In this document: positions 63,567-64,000 of the stretch, piece after piece
How positions within the stretch are numbered: the first letter of the stretch is position 1
Layout: every line of letters starts with the position of its first letter
NCBI RefSeq assembly: GCF_021155765.1
Contig: NC_060106.1
Span: forward strand, 10,299,501-10,363,500
Direction of reading: 5' to 3'
Length of the DNA: 64,000 bases
Source of the DNA: Diprion similis
Lineage: Eukaryota > Arthropoda > Insecta > Hymenoptera > Diprionidae
Program-made: the position numbers and the translations under genes
Notes under the pieces: model-generated
Database searches by the model: none
Told to the model about the DNA's origin: nothing
The model's input: the letters and a program-made list of their open reading frames with translations, nothing else

Positions 63567-64000
63567 GTCAGTTCGTTACATATCCGTGGTGTTACGTGTT
63601 ACAATAACGTTACATAAATATATATACATACCCAAGTCGTCGGATGAGATTATGTGCATTGATGTGTCGCGAAGAATATTTATAAACTGATATTGTGTTG
63701 TGTTATTATGTCTGGAAATGTAACTACTTTTTCCTCGTTTTTCAATGAAACTGTTTTATCTCTTATCTCTGCAACGTATGAAGCTGAAATTAGCAGTCAG
63801 AGTTAGCAGGCAAGTGTGTTAAAGTCTTTGGAAATAGAATGATATGAAGTTCGGTTTTATCATCTGATTAATTCCATGAAAGTATTTGACAAAATTTTCA
63901 TTTTCGGACTTCACTACCTTATTCAAATGAACATTGGAACGTTTGACTGGTAATTCCCACTGCTACTTTCAGTCTCGTGTGCAACGTCATCATTGCGCAC
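63567..64000 (+). other. Probable intron after the candidate beta-adaptin exon
   Basis: AT-rich sequence with no long frame or RNA gene seen. It runs off the end of the window. Confidence 0.3.

Overview
The window is eukaryotic and most likely from an insect. It is AT-rich with no CpG depletion, has multi-exon genes with GTAAGT-type donors and short introns, and carries long nested tandem repeats. A hymenopteran is plausible but the sequence does not prove it.

Positions 1-47,478 are one composite macrosatellite and hold no recognisable gene. Five large units lie head to tail: U1 1-10,158 (left end outside the window), U2 10,159-18,683, U3 18,684-24,173, U4 24,174-38,053 and U5 38,054-47,478. 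Every unit has the same order: (A) a T-rich array of ~117-bp monomers, often in a 467-bp four-monomer higher-order repeat; a ~495-bp linker with a perfect RNA polymerase III B-box-like word; (B) an array of 143-bp monomers; (C) two or three ~298-bp blocks containing 36-bp hairpin-forming repeats; (D) a ~1.47-kb segment with a GC-rich start and a consensus 5' splice donor. Unit length (5.5, 8.5, 9.4, 13.9 kb) varies because A and B gain or lose whole monomers. A has at least 42, 36, 10, 60 and 33 monomers in U1-U5; B has 11, 4, 4, 24 and 13. Units look almost identical up to 46,764. From there the last D copy is clearly diverged, which marks the edge of homogenisation. Next to it, at about 47,548-47,808, is a decayed reverse-transcriptase fragment of DIRS-like type.

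Positions 47.8-64 kb are ordinary single-copy DNA. A clavesin-like CRAL-TRIO (Sec14-type) lipid-binding protein gene lies on the minus strand. Its five coding exons, 53,366 down to 49,227, join in phase into a predicted 537-residue protein with a long acidic tail. A probable 5' untranslated exon with a CRE and a YY1-type site lies at about 58,540-58,626. At 63,552 on the plus strand there is a possible first coding exon (Met-Thr-Asp-Ser-Lys then a donor) matching the N terminus of AP-1/AP-2 beta-adaptin; the rest would lie beyond the window. If right, two clathrin-pathway genes lie head to head about 5 kb apart. The DNA between them holds dispersed repeats, a TATCG-word cluster and a short inverted-repeat element, but no gene I can name.
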